Of a DNA stretch of 64,000 nt, positions 37,808 to 45,653 are shown piece by piece (the first letter of the stretch is position 1; every line of letters starts with the position of its first letter). The position numbers and the translations under genes are program-made. The stretch comes from Pseudarthrobacter sp. NamE2 (GTDB lineage Bacteria; Actinomycetota; Actinomycetes; Actinomycetales; Micrococcaceae): contig NZ_VAHN01000008.1 in NCBI RefSeq assembly GCF_005796205.1, positions 62,001 to 126,000 of the forward strand, read 5' to 3'. The notes under the pieces are model-generated. The model made no database searches. It was given only the letters and a program-made list of their open reading frames with translations, and was not told where the DNA came from.

Positions 37808-38025
37808 TTAAGCTTCCCGAACCCACTGCTCAAAGAAGTCGAAGACTTGCTCGGGTGTGGGACGCAAAGCTGCATATCTCAGGAGAACTTCTCGTCGGTA
37901 CTTATCGCTATGCCAGTTTCCTCCGGGGGGTCATCACTTGAGATGTAGGCGGTGAAGTCGGCCAACGACATGTAGCAGTAATAGTCGCTATAACTGAGCC
38001 TGGACTTTTCCAACTTGGTTGCCAT
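37808..38025 (-). pseudogene. Small helical protein with a frameshift at a C-run
   Basis: From ATG 38025 (after GAGG) the frame reads MATKLEKSRLSYSDYYCYMS and ADFTAYISSDDPPE, and would stop at 37879. A change of frame at the CCCCCC run near 37930 gives a convincing second half: SDKYRREVLLRYAALRPTPE, VFDFFEQWVREA, ending at 37808. The joined protein is about 72 residues. No family was recognised. It could be intact in the cell if the C-run was miscounted. Confidence 0.5.
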
Positions 38026-38309
38026 GTTTGTTTTTCCTCGCTTCATAGGTTCAAGTACGCCGAGATAATTCGGTTATCCTCGCGGGCTTTGGTTGTGTCG
38101 ATTAGAGGTTCAAAAACAGCAAAAAGTTCCTTGACGCGCTGAAGACTTGAACAGGTCGAAACCCGCCTGGGGTCGCCGTCGCTCCTTCGTTACGGAGTGG
38201 CTTATCTAGGGCTAGGTTTGGCCGGGTCGGGCATGCCTTTAGAGGGTTTGGAACTGGAGGAGTTATTTCAATGCGTCATAACAAAGGGGCGGGACAAGGG
38301 CTTCAAACC

Positions 38310-38348
38310 GAAGGAGCAGAGGTACACATTCCGCACCTCTGCTCCTTC
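38310..38348. terminator. Hairpin, probable terminator
   Basis: A perfect 14-bp stem GAAGGAGCAGAGGT with its complement encloses an 11-base loop. No T-run follows on either strand. It is 50 bp from a second hairpin and may be a repeat or a back-up terminator. Confidence 0.5.
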
Positions 38349-38399
38349 TGCGGTACAGGTACTGGGCGAGCGATTTTGATCCGGCTTCGAGCCGTAACA

Positions 38400-38438
38400 A
38401 AAGCAAGGGTGCAGACAAATCGTGCGCACCCTTGCTTT
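38400..38438 (-). terminator. Intrinsic terminator of the MEF gene
   Basis: A perfect 13-bp stem (AAAGCAAGGGTGC and complement) with a 13-base loop begins 11 bp after the stop of the minus-strand small gene. In that direction it is followed by TTTTGTT, the classic form. A dedicated terminator supports the small gene being expressed. Confidence 0.75.
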
Positions 38439-38448
38439 CGCCTTCTTT

Positions 38449-38616
38449 TTAGATCCAGTGAGACGTGGTGTCGGCGTCCCATACTCCGTCGTAAGGGTCA
38501 ACATCGGTGTAGAGAGTATATGTTCCGTCGCAGTTGGGGGTTGTAGAAAGCCATGATTCGGCGTAACCGTCGGAACCAGGGTTCCCGTTGCAATCAAGAA
38601 GGTCGTAAAATTCCAT
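38449..38616 (-). CDS. Small Asp/Tyr-rich protein, MEY/MEF family copy 2
   Basis: A 55-residue protein beginning MEFYDLLDCNGNPGSDGYAE and ending in DVDPYDGVWDADTTSHWI. AAGGAG lies five bases before the ATG. The segment Y-x-DGVWD is shared with the larger copy at 47631 (YGNDGVWDV), and both contain D-x-N-G-type loops. No signal peptide is visible. An intrinsic terminator follows directly, so it is a single-gene unit. Confidence 0.65.
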   Translation of the reverse strand: MEFYDLLDCNGNPGSDGYAESWLSTTPNCDGTYTLYTDVDPYDGVWDADTTSHWI

Positions 38617-39155
38617 TTTTTCTCCTTGTGTTGTGGAAGCCCTTGCTCCCTGTTTTGTTGATGCTTATTAGAGACTTTGGTGCTCTTGAAAGTTCCCGAA
38701 GTGACGAGGGACTTTGGCCAAGTTTCGGTTGCCGATCGGAGCATGCCCATCGGGCTTCTCATCAGCCGTTCTTTTCAGGGGCATGTCCATGTGCTTGCTG
38801 TCCGCGCAAGCAAGGAATTGTCTTACTAGCCCCTGGGCGTCTGCGGCTTCCCGATGCCTCCGAGCTCCTTCGCCCGGAAGCTGGGGCGGCAACGGGCAAA
38901 AGTGTTGCCGGCCAATGAGGAAGTCAGCACCCGTACGGAAGATGATGCCCATTACCACCACTCTGATAGACATAAGAAGGTAAGGGTAGGTTCCCCCCTG
39001 CTGTTTATGGCGTGGCAGGCGTAGGATATCCGCTAGGTGACGCCCCGTAGTCTGGGTTAGCTACAACTAAAAAACTGGTCTCGCAACGCCTATGATCGGC
39101 GCCCCGGGGTGTTCATCTCCCGGGAAGTTATTCCGTCTGTGACCAGGAGATGGCC
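38617..39155. other. Intergenic region, no gene seen
   Basis: About 540 bp between the divergent MEF gene and the protease gene. No frame looks like protein. The promoters of both genes should lie here. Confidence 0.4.
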
Positions 39156-40382
39156 ATGCAGCCACATCAAAAGAATCACCTGTCAGGGTCGCCCGCCGCT
39201 TGGTTAGCCGTGATCGTGCTAGTCGTTACGGGTTGCGCTGGAAATGGAACACCGAACCAAAACCAGACGAGCGAGGCCAGTCACGCGGCAAACCCAACTG
39301 CTGCGGCTACAGACGTTCCGCATCATTCTGAGGGCGGTCTCAAGGTGGGCGATCCTCTGCCTCAAGGCGACGCTCACCCGGCGACTCTTACTCCCCAAGA
39401 GGTCTACGCAGTTGGCGAAAAATCGGTGTTTGCTATCGAGGGGCGCCGCGCTGACGATTTTGTCGGAACGGGCACAGGCTGGGTGATTGACGAGGCCAGC
39501 GGGAACGCAGTCACGAATGCGCACGTAGTTCAGGGTATGACCGCCATTTCAGGGCGCTTCAACAACGGAGACAAGGCATCTCTGCATGTGGTTGCCGCAG
39601 ATCCGTGCACCGACCTTGCCGTAGTACATTTCAGTGCGATGCCCGAAGTTGCTGAGTCTCTCATTCTGGGCAAGTCAGCTGATGTTAAGCCTGGAGACTC
39701 GGTGACAGTCCTTGGTTTTCCGGGGACGCTGACAAACAATCCGTCCGAACAGAAGTTGATCATCACGGCGGGTTTGGTAAATGCGACTAAGGTCCCGGCA
39801 CGGCCTCAGGGAGCACCTGAGTTCAAGGACACCATCCAACACGGCGCAACGATCAACTATGGGAACTCGGGGGGCCCCCTACTCGATCACCATGGCCGCG
39901 TAATCGGGATCAACACCCTGACGAACTTCGGCTCACAAAATGCACCTGCACAAGGACAGTTTTACTCCATTTCTATCGACTCAGCGAAAACCGAGATCGT
40001 CGAGAAACTGATGAAGGGGCAGTCGCAAAATGATCTGGGGTGGGCAGCAGATGAGTATTACCCCGGATATTTTTCAACCCTTGATCAAGCCAGAGGCCCC
40101 GCTCTAGACGCGCGATTGGCGAGCCAGGGCATCAAAGGTGGCTTGTATGTGAAAGCTGTCGCCCCGGGTTCAGAAGCCCAAAAGGCCGGTATTTCGGCAG
40201 GAATGCTGATCACGAAGATTCAGAGTACTTCTACGTCAACCATCGCCGAAATGTGTGCGATTGCCCAATCCATTCTGCCAGGCACGGCGGTGGAAGTGGA
40301 TGGTCTGCATTTGCTCGCCTCGAACGGCGAGCACTTCAGCACATCGTTCCACGTCACCTTCACCGCCCCGGGCAAGCATTAG
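39156..40382 (+). CDS. Lipoprotein trypsin-like serine protease with PDZ domain
   Basis: A 408-residue HtrA-type protease anchored outside the membrane. A signal peptide ends at the lipobox VVTGC (lipidated Cys27). The catalytic triad is His123 (TNAHVV), Asp153 (CTDLAVV) and Ser238 (GNSGGPL). A PDZ domain follows from about residue 328 (GGLYVKAVAPGSEAQKAGIS), which would bind unfolded C-termini. The ATG at 39156 has AGGAG six bases upstream; the ATG at 39150 is too close to it. It is convergent with the Hsp70 operon and fits a role in extracytoplasmic protein quality control or signalling. Confidence 0.9.
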   Translation: MQPHQKNHLSGSPAAWLAVIVLVVTGCAGNGTPNQNQTSEASHAANPTAAATDVPHHSEGGLKVGDPLPQGDAHPATLTPQEVYAVGEKSVFAIEGRRADDFVGTGTGWVIDEASGNAVTNAHVVQGMTAISGRFNNGDKASLHVVAADPCTDLAVVHFSAMPEVAESLILGKSADVKPGDSVTVLGFPGTLTNNPSEQKLIITAGLVNATKVPARPQGAPEFKDTIQHGATINYGNSGGPLLDHHGRVIGINTLTNFGSQNAPAQGQFYSISIDSAKTEIVEKLMKGQSQNDLGWAADEYYPGYFSTLDQARGPALDARLASQGIKGGLYVKAVAPGSEAQKAGISAGMLITKIQSTSTSTIAEMCAIAQSILPGTAVEVDGLHLLASNGEHFSTSFHVTFTAPGKH

Positions 40383-40503
40383 CAGAAGCCCTCGGCGCCC
40401 GCTGTTCGCCCTTGGTACCGAATGATTCAATGTCGGCCTTGGTGACGGAGCCGTTGGAAATCGGAGCGAAAGGCGTGGAAAATGCGACCTCCACCCCCGG
40501 TTA

Positions 40504-42378
40504 CTAGAGCGCGGTTCTCCAACTGTCCTGCCACCAGCTATACAGCATGTCAATGGTTGCCGCTGATTCGGCTCTTAGTTTTAGCCGCGCGTTTTCATCT
40601 GTCCATTCGAGCAAGCTACCGTTATTGGAAGCTGAGCTGAGCAGCTGCCCGTGAGCATTTAAGTTGCCAGTCTCCAACCTCCAGGTTTCCCATGCCGGTG
40701 GCTGGGTCACGCTGCCTCTGGTCGCCCCGAGGCTATCAACATCGGCTTCGAATGATGACTTAAGGGCTTCTGCTGACTCGTAGCTATATACGAGTACCTT
40801 TGGTCGCAATGCTGGGCTGAAACCGCTATGGTTCGCCGCGTCACAGATTATCGACGATATTGCTCCTTGAGGCTCCGGATTGTGTGTGCAGGTGTCCGGA
40901 TTTAGCAGTAGGGGCAGTGACCGGTGGCCAAGGAGCAGGTTGCACTCCTCGATCGACAGGTCCCCTTCTAGAGCGGTATCACAAGCCTGAGTCGACCCGG
41001 AGGGCTGGGACATAGGATCAGGGCCCGTCCGTGCATTGGTGAGGACGGTGATAGTTGCGAAAATTGCGACCACAACCATGGCAAGTGCTGCGGCCGCTAC
41101 TGAAGTGCGTCGCGACAAGTGCAGTTTTCGAGGTCTGGAGCTGAGGTTTTGTTTGCCAAGGCTCGACGACCGATGGCTTGAATTGGTGACCAGTATTTCG
41201 GCTGTGTCAACATGCTCTGCCGTTATTGGAGACCCATGGTCCTCTGATGCCTGGTCTGGTGTGTATTCGCTCCATGCGGGTTGCTCTGCGGGCAGAGGAG
41301 CTTGAAGGGCGCCTATGCTCGTGACTTGTTTAGGGTCCTCCATGAGACCTAACTTCAGGGGCAGCAGCTCACTGAGCTTTGACTGTAGGGCGGGTATGTA
41401 GCTCGAGCCCCCTGTGAGATAGACGCGGTGGAGGTGCTCCATTGAAGGAAGTGCGTCATTGATGACTTCCTGTACCAGGTTCACGGCACGGTTGACGTTG
41501 CTGTCGATTAATTGTTCGAACTCGCTTCTTGTCACGGTGCAAACCCATTCATGGTCCCCTGAACGCACTCCGATGGGTGCTGAGCCGTGGAAGCTGAGCG
41601 CATGTTTGGCCTCGCGTACTTGGTCCCGAAGTACCGCCCGGTCAGCTGCCGCCCTCGGGCCGGCCAAACTCTCCAAGAGGCTAGTTTTTCCTTCTTCCGC
41701 AAGCTGCACGTGGACCCACTTTTCGAGCTGCGCGTCAAAGTCATGACCGCCCAGTGGGTCAATTCCTGCTGACGCCACCACCTCAAATATGGGTCCTGTC
41801 CCGGCCGCCGAAAGCCTGAGGACGGCAGCGTCACAAGTCCCCCCACCGAAATCCAGAACCGCGATGTGGGCGCCGGCCTCGATCTTCGAAATGCTGGCAT
41901 AGTGCCAGGCCGCTGCCACCGGCTCGGACAGCAGTACTATTTGCTGCTCCGGAATCCCAGCCCGGACCGCAGCGGCAGTCAGACGTTGCTGCATATAAAA
42001 ATCCCACGGCTCTGGGTGAGTCAGGACGACTTGTGAAGGAAAATCGCCTCCGGCATACCTGATGGCTTGGCGGTGTACATGTCCCAAGATGGCCGCCACC
42101 AGATCGATGGGGTCGAAGACGCGCTCTCCCAAAACGACGGCATCTTCTCCCAGACGCCGTTTCGGCGTTGGTTCAAACGCTGCTGGGGAAATGCCCGCCA
42201 CCTGCATCGCGGCCTCTCCCGCTAACAGTTCGCCGTTATAGACAGCCACGGAAGAGGTTATGGCGTCGGATCGGGCACCAAGCCGGAGAACCGTTACTCC
42301 CCCATCACCTCGGACCATGGAAGCTGCAGTGTTGGAGGTGCCAAAATCTATGGCTAACCGCCATGCCGCATTGGTCAT
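40504..42378 (-). CDS. Hsp70-family protein with a transmembrane anchor
   Basis: A 624-residue protein. Residues 1-360 form an Hsp70 actin-like ATPase domain with phosphate motif 1 (AIDFGTSNTA, residue 9), phosphate motif 2 (AVLDFGGGTCDAAV, residue 173) and the adenosine motif (VYLTGGSSYIPAL, residue 319). There is no recognisable DnaK substrate-binding domain. Instead a linker leads to one transmembrane helix at about 426-446 and a ~175-residue C-terminal domain outside the membrane with four Cys, probably disulfide-bonded. It is last in the operon after a GrpE-like gene. Such membrane Hsp70s occur in actinobacteria; the function is not established. Confidence 0.88.
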   Translation of the reverse strand: MTNAAWRLAIDFGTSNTAASMVRGDGGVTVLRLGARSDAITSSVAVYNGELLAGEAAMQVAGISPAAFEPTPKRRLGEDAVVLGERVFDPIDLVAAILGHVHRQAIRYAGGDFPSQVVLTHPEPWDFYMQQRLTAAAVRAGIPEQQIVLLSEPVAAAWHYASISKIEAGAHIAVLDFGGGTCDAAVLRLSAAGTGPIFEVVASAGIDPLGGHDFDAQLEKWVHVQLAEEGKTSLLESLAGPRAAADRAVLRDQVREAKHALSFHGSAPIGVRSGDHEWVCTVTRSEFEQLIDSNVNRAVNLVQEVINDALPSMEHLHRVYLTGGSSYIPALQSKLSELLPLKLGLMEDPKQVTSIGALQAPLPAEQPAWSEYTPDQASEDHGSPITAEHVDTAEILVTNSSHRSSSLGKQNLSSRPRKLHLSRRTSVAAAALAMVVVAIFATITVLTNARTGPDPMSQPSGSTQACDTALEGDLSIEECNLLLGHRSLPLLLNPDTCTHNPEPQGAISSIICDAANHSGFSPALRPKVLVYSYESAEALKSSFEADVDSLGATRGSVTQPPAWETWRLETGNLNAHGQLLSSASNNGSLLEWTDENARLKLRAESAATIDMLYSWWQDSWRTAL

Positions 42379-42405
42379 AGCGACTTCCTTTCAACCAAGC
42401 ATTTG

Positions 42406-42738
42406 TTAATCGTCTTTGTAAACCTCTACATCTGCCGGGCGGACTGTGCCCTGGATCGACTTCCACCCAGGGCGGAGAACGCGGGCGATTCGAAAAGCCA
42501 GAGCTGGAGCCGGAGCCCGAATCGCTGCGACGCCATTGTGCTCCCGTGGATCGAACGACTCGCCAGGATTTGGGCGTATTTCAGTAATGCCTACCCCTCT
42601 TAGCGTCTTTTGTACATGTGCGCGCACAACCTCACTGTCGGAAAGGTCGTAAGTCCCAATGAGTCCCTGCACCAGGTCCTTGCAGTTTTCCTCCTTCGAC
42701 GCATCGCTCGGGAAATGGATACCGGCTGACCTATACAC
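42406..42738 (-). CDS. GrpE-like nucleotide-exchange factor, head domain only
   Basis: A 110-residue protein. The second half, GVGITEIRPNPGESFDPREH followed by VAAIRAPAPALAFRIARVLRPGW and VRPADVEVY, matches the beta-wing of GrpE (FDP..H.A, ..RPG....G.V.RPA.V.V). The long N-terminal coiled coil used for dimerisation is missing; an in-frame stop 30 bp upstream rules out a longer form. The start is a GTG. It lies between the dynamin-like and Hsp70 genes, so it is most likely the exchange factor dedicated to that Hsp70. Confidence 0.75.
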   Translation of the reverse strand: MYRSAGIHFPSDASKEENCKDLVQGLIGTYDLSDSEVVRAHVQKTLRGVGITEIRPNPGESFDPREHNGVAAIRAPAPALAFRIARVLRPGWKSIQGTVRPADVEVYKDD

Positions 42739-42878
42739 TGACGGCTTCCTCCGATCATTAGCTTTTTACGTTCAATCGCCCCAAGCTGGGACCTCGAGCA
42801 CTAAACCGAGGCCGAATTGCCATCCCCTGCGTGAAGCCCTTTCCCTGCGGTGATGAACTTGGCGCTGCAATAGTCAAC

Positions 42879-44702
42879 TTAACTTTCACCCTGTGGCGCG
42901 GCTGGTCGCTCATTTAGTGCAGTTCCCTGTCCACTATCCAGCTTCCTGAGCTTGGCTAGCATGTCATCGACCGCGGCTATTTGCTTTTCCACAACGGCCA
43001 CCTCGTGGCCTAAACCTTCGATACGTTGTTGAGCAGCTTGGGTAGAAAGTTGCTGGTGCTCCTGACTCTCGTGAAGCAGCTGCTGGACACGGCTCAGAGA
43101 TGCCTGCAACTCAGCGCGGTAGGCAACAACTATCTCAGGCTTCACCGCACGCAAGCGGTCGTCCAAGTATTCCGCTATGACTGCCCGTTCCGTTTGGGCA
43201 AGTCGTGGAATCTCCCCCAAGAGCCTGCTTTTCTCCTGCAGGTTCTGGCGATACAGCCTGTTTGTGACGAACCATCCACCGGCACCGAGAATGGCAAGAG
43301 GTGCTGCTATGACGCCGATTCCTAAGAGACCGGCAAGCGACGTGCCCAGAGTTGAGCCCATCACTGCGGTCATCACGAGCGTGGGGTCAAAAAGGGGAGC
43401 CTTCGGTTCGCTACCCACATTGTGGCCATGCTCCGGACTCGTACTAGCCTGCAGCACGTCCTGAAGGGCTGCAGGAACGGAGACACCACGGAAAAGGCGC
43501 TCAATTAGACTCTGAAGCTCTTTCTCAGTTTTAGCAACAAGTTCTGCCCGGAGTGTCTGCAACTCAGCGAATATGTCGGATGTTAACCGCTGGCTAACCT
43601 TTGCATCCCGCAATGTCTTTGTTTCACGGATTTTCTCCCGCCATTGAATTTCCCAGCTCTCCAAGTTCCTCCGGGTCTCCGCCAACAGCGAAGCCCGTAA
43701 ACCTGATAGATCCCGATCCAAATCCAAAGACCAGCGGTGCTGTTGTTCCTTGAGTTCAGCGAGTCTCTCTTGCTCATCCATGATGCTCCGCTGGGATGAG
43801 GGGGGCTCTTCTATTGATCTCAAGCGGGCCAGCAGAGTGGTCCGATGCGCTTCAAGCCCTGTCCGGGCAAGGCGAAGTGCGTTAGCCAAGCCTGGCGTAC
43901 GCGCTGCCGCCAAATCGGTTCTGAGTACCTCTACCAGTCGGGGAACGCCGGAGGCCTCAAGTAGAGCCTTACTTATTGAAGGGTCACCCGCAACGGTGGC
44001 CGCACGAGCTGTCACGGATGAAATGCCAATCACATGTGAACGGGCCAACCGTGGCAGTCTCGCTTGGAGCAAAGCTGCATTTTCGTCGACTACGTTTTTC
44101 CACGATCTGGGATACAGGTCAGTTTTAGTAACCACCATTTCCACTACTTCGATACCAGCGGCGCATTGCTGCAGATACGTTAGTTCGGCACTGGACAGTG
44201 CTGCGCCCGCATCAGCGACAAAGACTGCAACCGTTGCACCCTCTACAAGTTTGATGTTCAGCTGGGATTGGGCCCCGGCGAGTCCCCCGGCACTTGGAGC
44301 GTCGACCAGTACTGCTTCTCCCAAGCGGGAACTGGCATGGAACTGAATGCCTATCGGGTCCCTATCGTCCAGCCTGGCCTCGGAGCGAGTGCCATCAGGG
44401 TAAATCCAGATTCGGCTGGGCTCTCCCTCTCTGGGTGGGGCTGCAAGGCGGTACAGCCCCTGGTCGGCCAACTCACTTTCTCTATGGTCGATCGGTGGGG
44501 CAAGGAGTTCCACAAGAGTGCTCTTGCCTCTGCCGCTTTCACCCACAAAGACAATGACTGGTGTTCCTTCTCCGCTGGTGGCCTGGCGGATTACGTGGTC
44601 GGCGACTGCTGCGTAACCAGCGGTGCGGAGCGAACGCGTGGAAGTGGAAAGAACAGCCATTGCAGCGTTTATCGTCGCCTGCCGGTGGACGTCATACGCC
44701 AT
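42879..44702 (-). CDS. Dynamin-like GTPase with membrane segment (IniA-like)
   Basis: A 607-residue large GTPase. The P-loop is GESGRGKS (residues 54-61), G3 lies in VLVDAPSAGG (132-140) and G4 is TKTD (192-195). Coiled-coil helices occupy ~300-410 and ~485-590, and the hydrophobic stretch TLVMTAVMGS...APLAILG (441-475) would insert in the membrane as in bacterial dynamins. The start at 44702 lies inside the end of the small acidic gene, an 11-base overlap. Together with the second GTPase at 45654 it resembles the IniA/IniC pair of mycobacteria, which remodel membranes under envelope stress. The resemblance is architectural; I claim no orthology. Confidence 0.8.
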   Translation of the reverse strand: MAYDVHRQATINAAMAVLSTSTRSLRTAGYAAVADHVIRQATSGEGTPVIVFVGESGRGKSTLVELLAPPIDHRESELADQGLYRLAAPPREGEPSRIWIYPDGTRSEARLDDRDPIGIQFHASSRLGEAVLVDAPSAGGLAGAQSQLNIKLVEGATVAVFVADAGAALSSAELTYLQQCAAGIEVVEMVVTKTDLYPRSWKNVVDENAALLQARLPRLARSHVIGISSVTARAATVAGDPSISKALLEASGVPRLVEVLRTDLAAARTPGLANALRLARTGLEAHRTTLLARLRSIEEPPSSQRSIMDEQERLAELKEQQHRWSLDLDRDLSGLRASLLAETRRNLESWEIQWREKIRETKTLRDAKVSQRLTSDIFAELQTLRAELVAKTEKELQSLIERLFRGVSVPAALQDVLQASTSPEHGHNVGSEPKAPLFDPTLVMTAVMGSTLGTSLAGLLGIGVIAAPLAILGAGGWFVTNRLYRQNLQEKSRLLGEIPRLAQTERAVIAEYLDDRLRAVKPEIVVAYRAELQASLSRVQQLLHESQEHQQLSTQAAQQRIEGLGHEVAVVEKQIAAVDDMLAKLRKLDSGQGTALNERPAAPQGES

Positions 44703-45009
44703 AGTCCTCCCCCGTCTCGTCCAGGTCGCCCGGGCCGGAACTGGGGAGTAGGGGGTCGATTTCCTCCCCTTGGTCTTCGAAGGCAGCTGCAGGCAGGTCA
44801 TCTGTTTGATCATCAGCATCTTCTTCTGCGTCGACGTCCACATCGGTCTCGGATGTTTGGGAGATGTTGTCCGCACCGTTGTCCGGCACCAGATAGTCCG
44901 GTGTCTCGTTATCGCTCGTGAAAGCAAAATCCATGGCTGCCTGCCACACCCCTTCCGGTGGTCCATCGGGAAGGAGCAAGAGTTCCTTTAGAGAGTGGTC
45001 ATGATTCAT
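44692..45009 (-). CDS. Small acidic protein leading the dynamin-Hsp70 operon
   Basis: A 105-residue protein. The first 40 residues are likely helical (LKELLLLPDGPPEGVWQAAMDFAF); the rest is very rich in Asp and Glu and probably disordered. GGAGG precedes the ATG by six bases. The end overlaps the dynamin-like start, so the two are coupled. Its place matches that of IniB-type leaders next to actinobacterial dynamins, but the sequence is not convincingly IniB. An adaptor that binds the GTPase or Hsp70 is a reasonable guess. Confidence 0.75.
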   Translation of the reverse strand: MNHDHSLKELLLLPDGPPEGVWQAAMDFAFTSDNETPDYLVPDNGADNISQTSETDVDVDAEEDADDQTDDLPAAAFEDQGEEIDPLLPSSGPGDLDETGEDYGV

Positions 45010-45101
45010 TTTTTCCTCCAGTTAGGGCTGTCTGATTTGGTGAGAGGGTCTTATATTTACTGAAAGTCTGTTTGCTGCCCGAATCATCAAGGGGGCGCCC
45101 C

Positions 45102-45632
45102 GTGGATGCTGTCCAGTCCCAGTCTGTTCTTGTGGCGGCGGCAAGGGAGGGTGATCAGAAAGCCTTTGAAGCTTTGGCAGCCCAGCACCGGACGATGCTT
45201 TGGTCGGTTTGCCTGCGGGTCACCGGGAATACCTTTGACGCCGAAGATGCCCTGCAGGACACTCTCCTCGCTGCTTGGCGAAACATCGGCGGGTTTCGGG
45301 GAGAATCCGGATTCGGGACGTGGATTTACCGGATAGCCTCCAACGCGGCGATGTCGATTGTTCGATCGAGGCGTGACACCGCTCTTGAGATTCCTGAAAA
45401 CTTGGTTGCTGAGCGGGACTTTGCTGAGCAACTTGCTGCCGCTGACGTTATTCAACAGGCTCTGAAATCCATTCCCGAGGACTTTAGGGTTGCTCTCGTC
45501 CTGCGTGAGCTTTGTGACTTCACCTACGCTCAGATTGCCGAGCATCAAGGTGTTGGGGTGCCCACCGTCAAGACCCGCATCAGTCGTGCCCGCCGAGCAC
45601 TGGAGGCGGCGGCGTCGGCTGGTGCTTTCTGA
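45102..45632 (+). CDS. ECF-type RNA polymerase sigma factor, paralogue 2
   Basis: A 176-residue sigma factor closely related to that at 36994. Region 2 is RVTGNTFDAEDALQDTLLAAW and FGTWIYRIAS; region 4 is FRVALVLRELCDFTYAQIAEHQGV. The GTG at 45102 was chosen because AAGGGGG lies six bases upstream and it aligns with the paralogue start; a TTG at 45072 is less likely. It sits in the middle of the system: divergent from the acidic / dynamin / GrpE / Hsp70 operon (92 bp apart) and convergent with the second dynamin-like gene. No anti-sigma gene is present. Control of the flanking operons is inferred. Confidence 0.88.
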   Translation: MDAVQSQSVLVAAAREGDQKAFEALAAQHRTMLWSVCLRVTGNTFDAEDALQDTLLAAWRNIGGFRGESGFGTWIYRIASNAAMSIVRSRRDTALEIPENLVAERDFAEQLAAADVIQQALKSIPEDFRVALVLRELCDFTYAQIAEHQGVGVPTVKTRISRARRALEAAASAGAF

Positions 45633-45653
45633 GGGAAAGACGGTCACGAGACT

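Noticed and set aside
40504..42378. Reading the Hsp70 homologue as DnaK proper
   Set aside because: It lacks the DnaK substrate-binding domain and has a membrane helix instead.
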